Source: Gemmatimonadales bacterium (GTDB lineage Bacteria; Krumholzibacteriota; Krumholzibacteriia; LZORAL124-64-63). From it: a stretch of 64,000 nucleotides of DNA. This document shows positions 34,701 through 43,298 of the stretch, piece by piece (positions within the stretch are counted from its first letter, which is position 1; the number at the start of each line of letters is the position of its first letter). The stretch lies in assembly GCA_019038745.1 (NCBI GenBank), contig JAHOYV010000037.1, positions 37,440 through 101,439 of the forward strand, given 5' to 3'. The notes under the pieces were generated by a model. It was given only the letters and a program-made list of their open reading frames with translations, did not search any database and had not been told where the DNA came from. A program made the position numbers and the translations under genes.

Positions 34701-36517
34701 ATCTGCCTTTGCTGGCCTATTTCGAGTACGACATTCTGGTGTCGCCCTCCCTGTTCACACCCCAGAAGAAACGAATTATCGTGGGGCAGTCTCAACAGGA
34801 AATCCACTTTGCAGTGGAGCCTACCAGTGGCAGCATCCTGGTCATAGACGACAACATATCCTGGACGACAGTGGACGGGGTCAGGTCTGAAAATCCGATT
34901 GGGAATCCGGTCACGCATTCAGCCCGGCTGGACAAGTCGGGACAGGTAGTGGCCCCTGCCTATACCGCACCCGCTTCCCGCTCGGCGCAGGACCTGCTGT
35001 TGTCGCTGTCCGGTCTGGGTTACGAAGTTTCCTATTCCCCTTCCGCCGGCTACGATCCTGCAAGCTGGCAGGGGCAGGATCTCGTTGTGGTTTCCAGCGG
35101 GGACAAGACCGGTACCCTGAACCCGCAGTTAAAAATCGATCTCCTGGCTTTCACCGCCGTCGGGGGCAAGCTCCTGATCGAAGGCGGCGATGTGGCTCAC
35201 GACCACGTAACCGACGGGGAATTCGCCCGCCGAGTGTTGCACATAAGCGATTGGGTAGCAGACAATCCGGGTGATGTCGGGGTCTACAAGGCTCTGCATC
35301 CGGTCATGGATTACCCGAATCCCATTGTTTCCAGCATGGATTTCACCGGGTCAGGATCCGGCTCCGCCGATGCGGTGACGGTATTGGAAGACGCGGTAAC
35401 CGCGGCCTCCTGGACCAACTCCTGGTCCGACGCAAGTGTGGTTTGTTATGGTCCGGAGTTCCTTCTCGGTGCTGGCCAAACCGTGTTTTTCGCTTTCGAC
35501 TATGCAGGTCTGGATCCAGTCGAACGCGGGGACCTGCTCCACAACGCGGTACACTGGCTGATCGTTCCAGAGGCGGGACGGGCTGCGGTGAGCGGCCGGG
35601 TTGAAGTGCTCCATTCTCCCGACAATAGCGGTGTCGCTATTACGCTGACACCAGGAAACTTCACAACTATTACCGACACGGACGGCTTCTACTCTTTCGA
35701 TTCCCTCTACGCGGGAAACTACACGCTGACGGTGACCAAGCCGGGTTGGACTTCCGTCGTTTTCAGTTTCGGATTGACCCAGGAACAGTTGTTGACGGAC
35801 GTCGATTTCGAATTGAGCGATGTAATGACTTCCGAATTTCGGGACAGCCCGGGAGTAGTGATTCCCGACAACGATCCAGGGGGAGTGACCTGCGGGATTT
35901 CCAATTCACTGTTCGAGCGAGCCACCAGGGTCGAAGTTTTCCTGGACATCACCCATCCCTATCTGGCCGACCTGGTGATCGATCTGACCAGCCCTTCAGG
36001 CTACACCGTAAGGTTGCACCAGAACAACGGCGGCGACGGGGATGATATTCATGCCTGGTATCCCACCGAGACACCTTCCTATGGTGTTCTGGATGCTTTC
36101 ATCGGGGAGGGCATCGACGGAATCTGGCAGTTGCATGCCATGGATGTAGGGCCGTTCGACGAGGGAATCATCAACGAGTGGGCGCTCCGTTTCACTTACG
36201 CAGCCGGGTTGTCAACGGCCGAACAATCGGAGTTGCCCTCGGTTCTTGCGCTCGAGGGCAACCATCCCAATCCCTTCAATCCAGTGACGACGATTCGTTT
36301 CGCCCTGCCGCTGGCCAGCCCTGTGGATCTGTCGGTTTTCGATGTGGCAGGTCGCCGGGTAGCTACGCTGATCAACGGTTTGCAAGGCGCGGGGTACCAT
36401 GAGGTCACCTGGGACGGCAGGGATGCCGCAGGCCGTACGGTTGCCAGCGGGACGTTCTTCTACCAACTGAAGGTCGGAGAAGACGTCAAAACCGGTAAGA
36501 TGTTGATGCTCAAGTAA
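31760..36517 (+). CDS. Giant secreted gingipain-like (C25) cysteine protease with FlgD-like tail
   Basis: 1585 residues. Signal peptide (about 1-27, ending LPARAD). Propeptide and then the peptidase C25 domain (about 245-600): catalytic His about 441 in INYLGHGSGFAW and Cys about 474 in ILDVSCYNGAFG. Then Ig-like and carboxypeptidase regulatory-like repeats, a second GATase/CBM-like domain (about 1030-1270; GDVAHDHVTDGEF), a proprotein-convertase P-domain (about 1365-1480; DLTSPSGYTVRLH, GIDGIWQLHAMD) and the C-terminal T9SS-like FlgD domain from 1495 (HPNPFNPVTTIRF, GTFFYQLKVG, ending TGKMLMLK). It is secreted to the cell surface; likely substrates are extracellular proteins. GGGGA precedes the start. 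Confidence 0.92.
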   Translation: MMNRRVAAKLVLTLCAILGAGLSLPARADWISLGGSEDSRPAVEVRQLAWNKVQVNVSLRGFSSQPVTIQGRTYSKLRIPGNWFTLEAGQPELPFLTTRLMIPESGNPAVRVVESSWREIPTDPIVPGKGNIMRDVDPATVPWTFGEAYSSGGVFPATPIGLGTPFILRDLRGVGLQINPLRWDADRGVLLVLENIMLEVETTGSGGLNEKKYPATGDLDHQFAGLYDLGFDNYQDSGKYNQLETEGTLLVVCPEEFASVMDPFLEWKKQRGLSVERITTQSVGGTAEGIQAAIKQRYFSPAGLTYVILVGDVEQVPTNLGTYEGAFDDTRYACVEGNDFYPDLFVSRISAADQEDVQVQVAKFIHYERDPDPNGTWYSRASGLASDQGIPTDSQRAGLLRDDLLSYSFTSVDEIYAPTATTEMIIQAVNEGRSLINYLGHGSGFAWSSPYLPAADVLSLQNGWMSPWILDVSCYNGAFGWGECFAEAWMRAGTPEQPQGAVAMFSASTSTPWVPPTVMQAEAVSLLVNSQANVIGSLFYHGIMEVLDTYPGDEGVQLVEQYNIFGDCSLVVRTAQPQVMSIQHPTAVPLEGMEFPVLSDMEGAMVALFSGGVLHGSGITDPTGSVVLDLVKPVTAAGEVTLTVTGFNRLPYIINLPAVEAQELIIDPAEIPVGETTRVTVRLLDPVTVQKATSDILVSIEGFGVEGLEQITGPDGVAEFDVTPRYGETLIVRGRESGALFDLFGADLPVTGSSPLPSATIFATTPMIDLPDTLATNMEGQVTGSAAVSGLVLALEYFNTLELFTSTGGSATGFLTPRWPGFVKATLMREGYSIYTKEIEVIPALGTLDGTVVDGDADLATIYNARISGFHPGDDPTGVPAFEVFSDYYGNWALPQEIAIGYYDIHVEKLGYFDYLQTVLLIFGENSLQLSLTQSPRGLVSGTVISAEDSSGLFTLVEVFRADTGEEVAYAWSTGAEGGFNLPLLAYFEYDILVSPSLFTPQKKRIIVGQSQQEIHFAVEPTSGSILVIDDNISWTTVDGVRSENPIGNPVTHSARLDKSGQVVAPAYTAPASRSAQDLLLSLSGLGYEVSYSPSAGYDPASWQGQDLVVVSSGDKTGTLNPQLKIDLLAFTAVGGKLLIEGGDVAHDHVTDGEFARRVLHISDWVADNPGDVGVYKALHPVMDYPNPIVSSMDFTGSGSGSADAVTVLEDAVTAASWTNSWSDASVVCYGPEFLLGAGQTVFFAFDYAGLDPVERGDLLHNAVHWLIVPEAGRAAVSGRVEVLHSPDNSGVAITLTPGNFTTITDTDGFYSFDSLYAGNYTLTVTKPGWTSVVFSFGLTQEQLLTDVDFELSDVMTSEFRDSPGVVIPDNDPGGVTCGISNSLFERATRVEVFLDITHPYLADLVIDLTSPSGYTVRLHQNNGGDGDDIHAWYPTETPSYGVLDAFIGEGIDGIWQLHAMDVGPFDEGIINEWALRFTYAAGLSTAEQSELPSVLALEGNHPNPFNPVTTIRFALPLASPVDLSVFDVAGRRVATLINGLQGAGYHEVTWDGRDAAGRTVASGTFFYQLKVGEDVKTGKMLMLK

Positions 36518-36540
36518 CTAACCAGGATTCATGGTCCCGG

Positions 36541-37137
36541 CTAGGCTAGCTTAAGAATTATGTCCTCGGCCTTGATTAGGGGGTACGAGGCGAAGGCTTT
36601 CTTGAGCTCGATCACCTTGTCCACCGGGCCGGTGATGGCGCCGCTGCCCTTGGCTTCGAAATGATGCGCCGGGGCGTAGGCCTCAACGCCTCTGGCTTTG
36701 GGATCCACATTTACTTTGTGCTTGAAGCCCCGCGTGTTTAGTTCGGTTGGCAGTTTTTTAAGCAGGGCAAGGATTTCCTCGTCGTACTTCCGGGCGTACG
36801 CGCTGTATCCGAAGGTGAGGCTGGCCCCCCGGATTTTTCGGTGCGAGATGATGGACAAGCCAGTCTCGGCTGCGATTTTTTTGCCCAACTTCTTCAGCAG
36901 GGCGCTGACTTCGGTGTCTACAATGACGTGACAATCCACTCCCCGGATGCCGACCATCTCGGCCAGCTTCTCGGCCTTGCCTTCGTGGTGCACACCGTCC
37001 AGGAAACTGTAGTAGATGGTGGCGCCGTCGCAGGAGCCCAGGACCAATCCGGACAGGAAAGACCGGACGACTTTGGGCTTGCCCCTGAAAACCACTTCGA
37101 AGAAGGCAGGTGCTTTATTCTTATTGCTCGTGGTCAT
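36541..37137 (-). CDS. Conserved hypothetical protein
   Basis: 198 residues from ATG 37137, with AGGAG at good spacing. No signal peptide or membrane segment. Sequence shows alternating strands and helices: FFEVVFRGKPKVVRSFLSG, LVLGSCDGATIYYSFLDG, CHVIVDTEVSALLKKLGKK, GASLTFGYSAYARKY; two such alpha/beta halves suggest an ACT-like or ferredoxin-like repeated fold. Not recognised. It lies 13 bases downstream of the NhaD-type antiporter and is probably co-transcribed, so it may regulate or bind the antiporter's substrate. Confidence 0.75.
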   Translation of the reverse strand: MTTSNKNKAPAFFEVVFRGKPKVVRSFLSGLVLGSCDGATIYYSFLDGVHHEGKAEKLAEMVGIRGVDCHVIVDTEVSALLKKLGKKIAAETGLSIISHRKIRGASLTFGYSAYARKYDEEILALLKKLPTELNTRGFKHKVNVDPKARGVEAYAPAHHFEAKGSGAITGPVDKVIELKKAFASYPLIKAEDIILKLA

Positions 37138-37150
37138 GGCTTTCTCTCCT

Positions 37151-38806
37151 CTAGGCAAAGAACACGAAAGTTATGATAACGAATATAGGCAGCAGGATCG
37201 GGACCGACCACTTGATCAGATAGCCGAAGAAGCTGGGCATCGGGATGCCGGCCTCCTCCGCGATCGCCTTGACCATGAAGTTCGGCGCGTTGCCTATGTA
37301 GGTCATCGCGCCCATGAAAACGGCACCGGCCGAGATGGCCGTCAGGTCCTTGATGAATATCTCGTGCCGCAGCGATTCACCGAGATACCCCAACATGCCT
37401 GGTATGTCGGTTTCCAGTTTACCCAAATCTCCGAGGGCGGCGTTGAAGAATGTCAGGTAGGTCGGAGCGTTGTCCAGGAAGGCGCTCAATATGCCGGTGG
37501 CCCAGAAATAACGCACAGGGCCGTGGACAGCGTTGGTCAAATCGGCCATTGCGCCGACCGAACCAGCCTTCAGGATTGCCAGGGCCGGAATAATCGTCAT
37601 GAAGATGCCGGCGAAGAGGTAGGCCACTTCCTGAATGGGGAACCAGCTGAAACCGTTTTTCTCCCGCAGTTTCTTTGCTGTCGTCCGCAGGGACAGAATG
37701 CCCATAAGAATGATGATGGCGTCTTTCAGCCAGTTCTGCAGGGGAACAGCCACCGGGTGATTGCCGCCGGTGTAGAGAGTCACCGAATCAAGTTTGAGCG
37801 AGCCTGACATAATCACCGCGCCCATGACACCCAGCAGAAACAGGATGTTGTGCAGTCCCTCTATCTTTATGCCGCCGGCGTTGGGATCGGCAACCGGTAT
37901 GGCGTTGGGATCCTCACGGCGGTACAGTATCGTGTCCATGACGAAGAAGACGGCCAGGATGAGGCCCACCGCCAGCAGCATATGTGGCAAAAGTCCAGTG
38001 GTAACCCAGAAGAAAGGCACTCCGTGCAGGAAGCCCAGGAAGAGGGGCGGATCACCCAGCGGGGTCAAGGAACCCCCAATGTTGGCCACCAGGAAAATGA
38101 AGAAGACGATCAGATGCAGCTTGTTTTGCCGCCACTCGTTGGCGCGCAGGATGGGCCGAATCAGGACCATTGCCGCTCCGGTAGTCCCGATCAGCGAAGC
38201 CAGGAAGGTACCGATGATCAGCAGGACCAGGTTTACAACAGGCGAACCTCGCAGCGAACCGCCCACATAGATCCCGCCTGAAATGGTAAACAGGCCCCAC
38301 AGCAGAATAATGAAGGGGAAATAATCCAGGAAGTAGATATGCAGGATCTCCTGGATGCCGAGGTTCACGTTCCAGATCAGGAAGGGCACCGCGAAGAGCA
38401 GGGCCCAGAAGGCTGAGATCTTGGGGAAGTGATGGTGCCAGAAATGGGGTGCCACCAGCGGGCCGAGGGCAATGGAAAGCAGAATGCCCACGAAGGGGAT
38501 GACGGTCCACAAGGGGAGAAGGCCTACTGGGCTGACAGCGTGGCCGTGGCCATCGCCATGTACGTCACCATGGTCGTTGTCATGACTGTGGCTGTGACCA
38601 TCAAGCTGACCATGGTCGTGGCTGTGGTCTGCGCTGGGTTCGACAGCAGCCTCAGTCTGATCCGCAGGGTGCTCATCGTGCTCATGTGCCCAAGCGGTGA
38701 TGGAGCCACCGGTCATGAAAACACAGACAGAGCCTAGGCTTAGCAAAACGGTGAATACGAGTATTAATGGCAAGCGGGGGGGGATGTTCAAGAAGAATCG
38801 GACCAT
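37151..38806 (-). CDS. NhaD-type sodium:proton antiporter with His-rich N-terminus
   Basis: 551 residues. Signal-like hydrophobic start (LPLILVFTVLLSLGSV) then a His/Asp-rich region (about 40-90: HEHDEHPADQ, DHSHDHGQLDGHSHSHDNDH) that could bind zinc, nickel or copper, then about eleven membrane helices of the ion-transporter superfamily (WTVIPFVGILLSIALGPLV, NIGGSLTPLGDPPLFLGFL, YIGNAPNFMVKAIAEE). The GNAPN and NIGG.LTPLGDPP motifs are those of the NhaD/NhaE/CitMHS antiporters. Exchanges Na+ for H+ across the inner membrane. GGAGG precedes ATG 38806. Confidence 0.88.
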   Translation of the reverse strand: MVRFFLNIPPRLPLILVFTVLLSLGSVCVFMTGGSITAWAHEHDEHPADQTEAAVEPSADHSHDHGQLDGHSHSHDNDHGDVHGDGHGHAVSPVGLLPLWTVIPFVGILLSIALGPLVAPHFWHHHFPKISAFWALLFAVPFLIWNVNLGIQEILHIYFLDYFPFIILLWGLFTISGGIYVGGSLRGSPVVNLVLLIIGTFLASLIGTTGAAMVLIRPILRANEWRQNKLHLIVFFIFLVANIGGSLTPLGDPPLFLGFLHGVPFFWVTTGLLPHMLLAVGLILAVFFVMDTILYRREDPNAIPVADPNAGGIKIEGLHNILFLLGVMGAVIMSGSLKLDSVTLYTGGNHPVAVPLQNWLKDAIIILMGILSLRTTAKKLREKNGFSWFPIQEVAYLFAGIFMTIIPALAILKAGSVGAMADLTNAVHGPVRYFWATGILSAFLDNAPTYLTFFNAALGDLGKLETDIPGMLGYLGESLRHEIFIKDLTAISAGAVFMGAMTYIGNAPNFMVKAIAEEAGIPMPSFFGYLIKWSVPILLPIFVIITFVFFA

Positions 38807-39087
38807 GAGGACGCCTCCATGCTACGGACCTTCGATTCATCGTTTTCGCAGCTAGCGAAGCGAATGAAATATGCCGATAAAGTAATTATGTACAACCGTA
38901 GGGCATTATTTTCCAGCTGTCAAACTGTCGGTTGCTCTTGGGAGGACTAAATAAAAACCTGGCAGGAAGGGGGGTGTTTGTGGGGTGGTTACTGCCAGAA
39001 TCAGGAGGTACAATTACGTCAGGTGATGCTTGGTTAAAAGCCTGGTTTCGTGCTCTTGATGCTCGTGGACCTGACGCCGCTGTCTCT

Positions 39088-39765
39088 CTAACTGATCATT
39101 CCCCGGATTACGGGCACAAGACCGTCGATAACCAGCTGGACGGCGATCACGGTTACCAGCAGTCCCATCAATTTTTCGATGATCTTCAGGCCGGTGCGGC
39201 CCAGGCGGGCCAGTACCGCATCGGCACCCATCAGGATTGCGCCGGTCAGCAGCAGAATGGCCAGCACTGTTGCCAGGACCAGCGGTTCGCCTTGGTGGGC
39301 CGGCGCCTGTGGAGTCAGAACCATTACGGTTGTGATCGACCCGGGGCCGGCGATCATGGGTAGCCCCAGCGGGGTTATAGAGGGGTCGTCATCTTCGTTG
39401 AGATCCTTTTCCTGAGGGGCATCAGCCCGAGTCTGCTGGTCGGTGGCGTAGGCGCTGGAGATCCCGGTTCGCCATCGACGAGGCCGCGATTGCAACATGT
39501 CCAGGCCGATCCCGAAGAAGATTACCCCGCCGGCGATGCGGAAAGCATCTATCGTGATTCCGAACACTTCAAGGATTTGGGCCCCGAAGAAGGTGAAGAT
39601 CGCCAATACTCCGAAGGAGACAATCAGCGCCTTGATGAGAACTTTGCGCTTCTGGCCTTTGTCCATGTGGGACGTCAGGCCGCTGAAGAAGGGGATCACT
39701 CCCAGTGGATCGATGACCGCGAACAGGGACGAGAAGGACATGATCAGGAAAGCAGTTGTGCTCAT
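39088..39765 (-). CDS. MarC-family integral membrane protein
   Basis: 225 residues, about six transmembrane helices. Conserved family features: FLIMSFSSLFAVIDPLGVIPFFSGLT at the N-terminus, the second conserved stretch GITIDAFRIAGGVIFFGIGLDML, and GPGSITTVMVL near the middle, where the family has a GP(G)-rich loop. MarC/SnatA proteins are inner-membrane proteins, some of them amino-acid exporters. The ATG at 39765 is chosen because GGAGG lies eight bases upstream; the in-frame GTG at 39774 overlaps that ribosome site. Confidence 0.9.
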   Translation of the reverse strand: MSTTAFLIMSFSSLFAVIDPLGVIPFFSGLTSHMDKGQKRKVLIKALIVSFGVLAIFTFFGAQILEVFGITIDAFRIAGGVIFFGIGLDMLQSRPRRWRTGISSAYATDQQTRADAPQEKDLNEDDDPSITPLGLPMIAGPGSITTVMVLTPQAPAHQGEPLVLATVLAILLLTGAILMGADAVLARLGRTGLKIIEKLMGLLVTVIAVQLVIDGLVPVIRGMIS

Positions 39766-39921
39766 TTCGGTCACCTCCAGGGATGGAATCCCGGATTAGG
39801 ATTTTAGGAATAAGGACAGCGCAATATGGTTGTTAACTTTTAGAATTCAAGCATTTTCGGATTCGGGATGTCAATAGTGGAAACTGCCCTCCTCGGGAGA
39901 ACGAGTGAGCAGGAGAGTTTT

Positions 39922-42900
39922 TTAGATCATTTCCAATATTTCCGCCGTCACCGTAATCGACCCGTGGTCGTCTTCGACGATTCCGGTCACCAGGTATGGG
40001 CCGCGTCCCAGCAGGCGGGCTCCGTAGCGGGCGTAGACTTCCGGGAACAGCGTGACTTCGACCAGGTCGGTCTCGTCCTCGAGGGTGATGAACTTCATGG
40101 GCTGGCCCGAGGTGCGCACCGTGGCGCTTTTGGCGGTGATCAGTTTGCCGGCCACCTTCACGCGGCGGCCCGCCCAGCCGGACAGGTCGACAGCCCGGAC
40201 AACGCCCTTTTGATGGAGCCAGTCACGAAGCATGGCCATGGGGTGCCCGCTGGCTGTCAGGTGCAATACCTCCATTTCCTGTTGCAGCTTTTCGGTCTGC
40301 GAGTAGTCGGGAATGGCCGGGATCAGCGAGACGGCCGTGCCGCCGCCGGGGGCCGTGCCGCCTACCGGGAAGAGGGTGGCGGTCTGGACTGGCGCGTGGG
40401 AGGATCCGGTGGCCAGACGTTTCTGGCGATCGCCGCGCCGCTCACCTCGGCCGCCACCACGCCTGCTCCCTTGCCGTTCCTTGCGAATCAACGCATGCCG
40501 CCACAACAACTCCGGCCGCGTCAACTCGAAGCCATCGCAGGCCCCACAGCGGATCAGGTTCTCCACCTCGTTCACCGCCAGTTGGGGCACTCGTTGCAGC
40601 AGGTCGCCGAGGGAGACAAAAAAACCGCTGGCCCCGCGTTCATCCAGCAGAGCGTTTGTCGAACGACAGCTCATGTTGTGGATCTGCTGCAGCCCGATCC
40701 GTACCTGGCGTTCTCGGCCCGTGAAGACATCCGCACTGTGGTTGATATCCGGCAGGAGGATTTCCATACCCAGGCGCCGAGTCTCCTCCAGGTAGGCAGA
40801 GACGCTGTAGAAACCGCCGCCGTTGCTCATGACCGCGGCCATGAACTCGGCGGGGTAGTGGGCCTTCAGCCAGGCGGCCTGGAACGACAACACCGCGTAG
40901 CTGGCCGAGTGGGCCTTGCAGAAGGCGTAGCCGGCGAAACTACTCAACTGCCGCCATAATTCTTCCAGCACTTCCTGCTTCACGACGGGTGTCCGGCCGG
41001 ACTCGATCATTTTGCGCGCGCCGGTCAGGAAGCGGTCCTTCATGGCCAGGAACTTCCCGGGGTCGCCCTTGAAACTCATGCCGCGGCGCATGACGTCGGC
41101 CTCGGCCAGGCTGAGCCCGCCGACGGCGTGCAGGGTGCGCATCACGTCTTCCTGGTAGATCATCACACCGTAGGTTTCATGCAGAAACTCCAGGGCGGGA
41201 TGGGGTAGGGTCGGCGCCTCCTTGCCCAGGTGTCGCAGCACGAAACTGCGGGACATGCCGCTGTCCGATGGCCCGGGCCGGATCACGCTGCTGGCGGCGG
41301 TGACCATGGGGAAGGTATCGGCCTTCAGCTTCTTCAACAGGGCACGCATACCCGGCGATTCGACGTAGAAACAGCCCATGGTGTCGCCTGAGCTCATCAA
41401 ACGGCGGGCACCCGGATCGTCGTCGGGAATTTTACTCAGGTCGACACTGATCCCGTTGTTTTCACCCGCGGCGCGGGCCGCGTCGGCCACCACTGCGATG
41501 CCGCGTTGGGCCAGCAGGTCGATTTTCACCAGGCCCAGGTCTTCGATCGAGTACATATCCAGTTGACTGATCAGGATGCCCTTGCGGGCCCACTGCAGGG
41601 GGAATAAATCGGTCAGCGGGCGGCCGGCGATCACCACGCCGCCGGCGTGAATGCCCAGGTGACGCGGCCGGCGATCCAGTTCGCGCGCCTGCAGCAGGAG
41701 TGAGCGGTAGGGCTCGCGGCTGAGCGGCAGTCCGGCGGCCTCGGGTTTGCGCGCCAAGGCATTTTCGGTGTCGGGATCTTCCAGTATCCGCCAGGGCAGC
41801 CGTCGTGTGATCTTGCTGAGCTCTTTATCGCCGTATCCGCGCGCCTTGGCCGCTTCGCGGAAACCAGAACGCGTGCTGAAACGGTTGATGTTGCAGATCA
41901 TCGTCGTGTGGTCGCGTCCGTAACGATCGTAGACGTATTCCAGTACCTGGTCGCGATCCTTCCAACCGAAATCCAGGTCGATGTCCGGTGGGGACAGGCG
42001 CTCCGGATTCAGGAAACGCTGAAAATACAGATCGTGCTTCAGAGGATCGACATGGGTGATGCCCAGCAGGTAGGAGATCAGCGAGTTGGCGGCCGAACCG
42101 CGGCCCAGCGTGGGCATGCCGTGGTCGCCGGCGAAGCGCACGATATCCCAGACGATCAGGAAGTAGCCGGCGAAGCCCAGCTTTTCGACCACGGCGATCT
42201 CTTCCTGCAACCGCGCCATGGCCTGGCCCGTGACCTGACGGTAGCGCTTTTGCAGGCCGTCGAAACACAGCTTCCAGAGGGTCGACTCGGTGGTTTCGCC
42301 GTCTGGTAAAGGGAACTGCGGATAGCGCCACTGGCCGAGTTCGTGCTGGAAACGGCACTGCTCGGCGACGGCCTCGCTTTCCAGGCAGGCGGTGGGGAAT
42401 TCGGCGAGCAGCTCGTGCATTTTGGCCGCCGGGCGGAGCCAGGAGCCGGCCGGAGCGCAGGATTCGCTGCCGGATTCGGGACCGACGGTTTCGATCGTGC
42501 CCAGGGTGCGGATGGCCGACAGCAGGTGTTGGCGCTCCAGGTCCTCTGGTACGGCGGCATAGACATCGCCGCCGGCGATCACCGGCACGCGTTGGGTTGA
42601 TGCCCAGCCTGCCAACTCGCGCAGGCGGCGGTACAGCGGACCCAGCCTGCCGCCGGCTGTCGGAAGCAGTACGCGGAGCGAACCTCGGCTGTAGGTTACC
42701 GGATCCTGCCCGCCATCATCGGTTGCGGAACGGCGGATGGCTTCCAGTACAGCGGTCGAATCGGTCAGGCAGAAGATGTTGCCGCCCTCGGTGGTCAGGA
42801 AACCCGGCAGTTCTCGCAACAGACTGAAGTCCGGGCGCACCTGGCGCAGGGTGGTCAGGCGGCAGATCGCCGCGTAGCCGGACTGGTTTCTGGCCAGCAG

Positions 42901-43173
42901 CACTGCTCGCGGCCGGCCCGGGGTCAGGGGGCCCGGGACCAGGCGTCCGGGATCGGCGTCGGTGGGCCGGTCATCGGTCAATTCCACGCCGTGGATGGCC
43001 CGCAGACCGGCCTTGTCGCACTCCTTCTGGAACTCTACGGTGCCGTGCATGGCGTTCAGGTCGGTCAGGGCTAGGGCGGGGAATTCCAGTTTTGCGGCGC
43101 GTGCGACCAGCTCAGCGGGGGAGCAGGCGCCGCATAGGAGGGAATAGTGGCTGTGTGTTTGCAGGTGGATCAT
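39922..43173 (-). CDS. dnaE2: DNA polymerase III alpha subunit, error-prone type
   Basis: 1083 residues, the length of DnaE2/ImuC rather than of replicative DnaE (about 1150-1200). N-terminal PHP domain (IHLQTHSHYSLLCGACSP). Polymerase palm: GRGSAANSLISYLLGITH, catalytic Asps in PDIDLDFGWKDRD and EDLGLVKIDLLAQRG; helix-hairpin-helix part and finally the OB domain (MKFITLEDETDLVEVTLFPEVY). It lacks the C-terminal tau-binding segment, so it probably acts in lesion bypass. No imuA or imuB is adjacent, unlike the usual mutasome cassette. The start ATG at 43173 has no clear ribosome site. Confidence 0.9.
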   Translation of the reverse strand: MIHLQTHSHYSLLCGACSPAELVARAAKLEFPALALTDLNAMHGTVEFQKECDKAGLRAIHGVELTDDRPTDADPGRLVPGPLTPGRPRAVLLARNQSGYAAICRLTTLRQVRPDFSLLRELPGFLTTEGGNIFCLTDSTAVLEAIRRSATDDGGQDPVTYSRGSLRVLLPTAGGRLGPLYRRLRELAGWASTQRVPVIAGGDVYAAVPEDLERQHLLSAIRTLGTIETVGPESGSESCAPAGSWLRPAAKMHELLAEFPTACLESEAVAEQCRFQHELGQWRYPQFPLPDGETTESTLWKLCFDGLQKRYRQVTGQAMARLQEEIAVVEKLGFAGYFLIVWDIVRFAGDHGMPTLGRGSAANSLISYLLGITHVDPLKHDLYFQRFLNPERLSPPDIDLDFGWKDRDQVLEYVYDRYGRDHTTMICNINRFSTRSGFREAAKARGYGDKELSKITRRLPWRILEDPDTENALARKPEAAGLPLSREPYRSLLLQARELDRRPRHLGIHAGGVVIAGRPLTDLFPLQWARKGILISQLDMYSIEDLGLVKIDLLAQRGIAVVADAARAAGENNGISVDLSKIPDDDPGARRLMSSGDTMGCFYVESPGMRALLKKLKADTFPMVTAASSVIRPGPSDSGMSRSFVLRHLGKEAPTLPHPALEFLHETYGVMIYQEDVMRTLHAVGGLSLAEADVMRRGMSFKGDPGKFLAMKDRFLTGARKMIESGRTPVVKQEVLEELWRQLSSFAGYAFCKAHSASYAVLSFQAAWLKAHYPAEFMAAVMSNGGGFYSVSAYLEETRRLGMEILLPDINHSADVFTGRERQVRIGLQQIHNMSCRSTNALLDERGASGFFVSLGDLLQRVPQLAVNEVENLIRCGACDGFELTRPELLWRHALIRKERQGSRRGGGRGERRGDRQKRLATGSSHAPVQTATLFPVGGTAPGGGTAVSLIPAIPDYSQTEKLQQEMEVLHLTASGHPMAMLRDWLHQKGVVRAVDLSGWAGRRVKVAGKLITAKSATVRTSGQPMKFITLEDETDLVEVTLFPEVYARYGARLLGRGPYLVTGIVEDDHGSITVTAEILEMI

Positions 43174-43298
43174 GGGGAAACACAGTAGGCGAAAAATAAG
43201 CGAAAGTCAATATATTGTGATGTCTTGCGGTCAAATGCCGGCCTCCAACCTGCACCTGATCGGTTGGTGGGCAATTTCGACGTATATCCGCAACGTGA

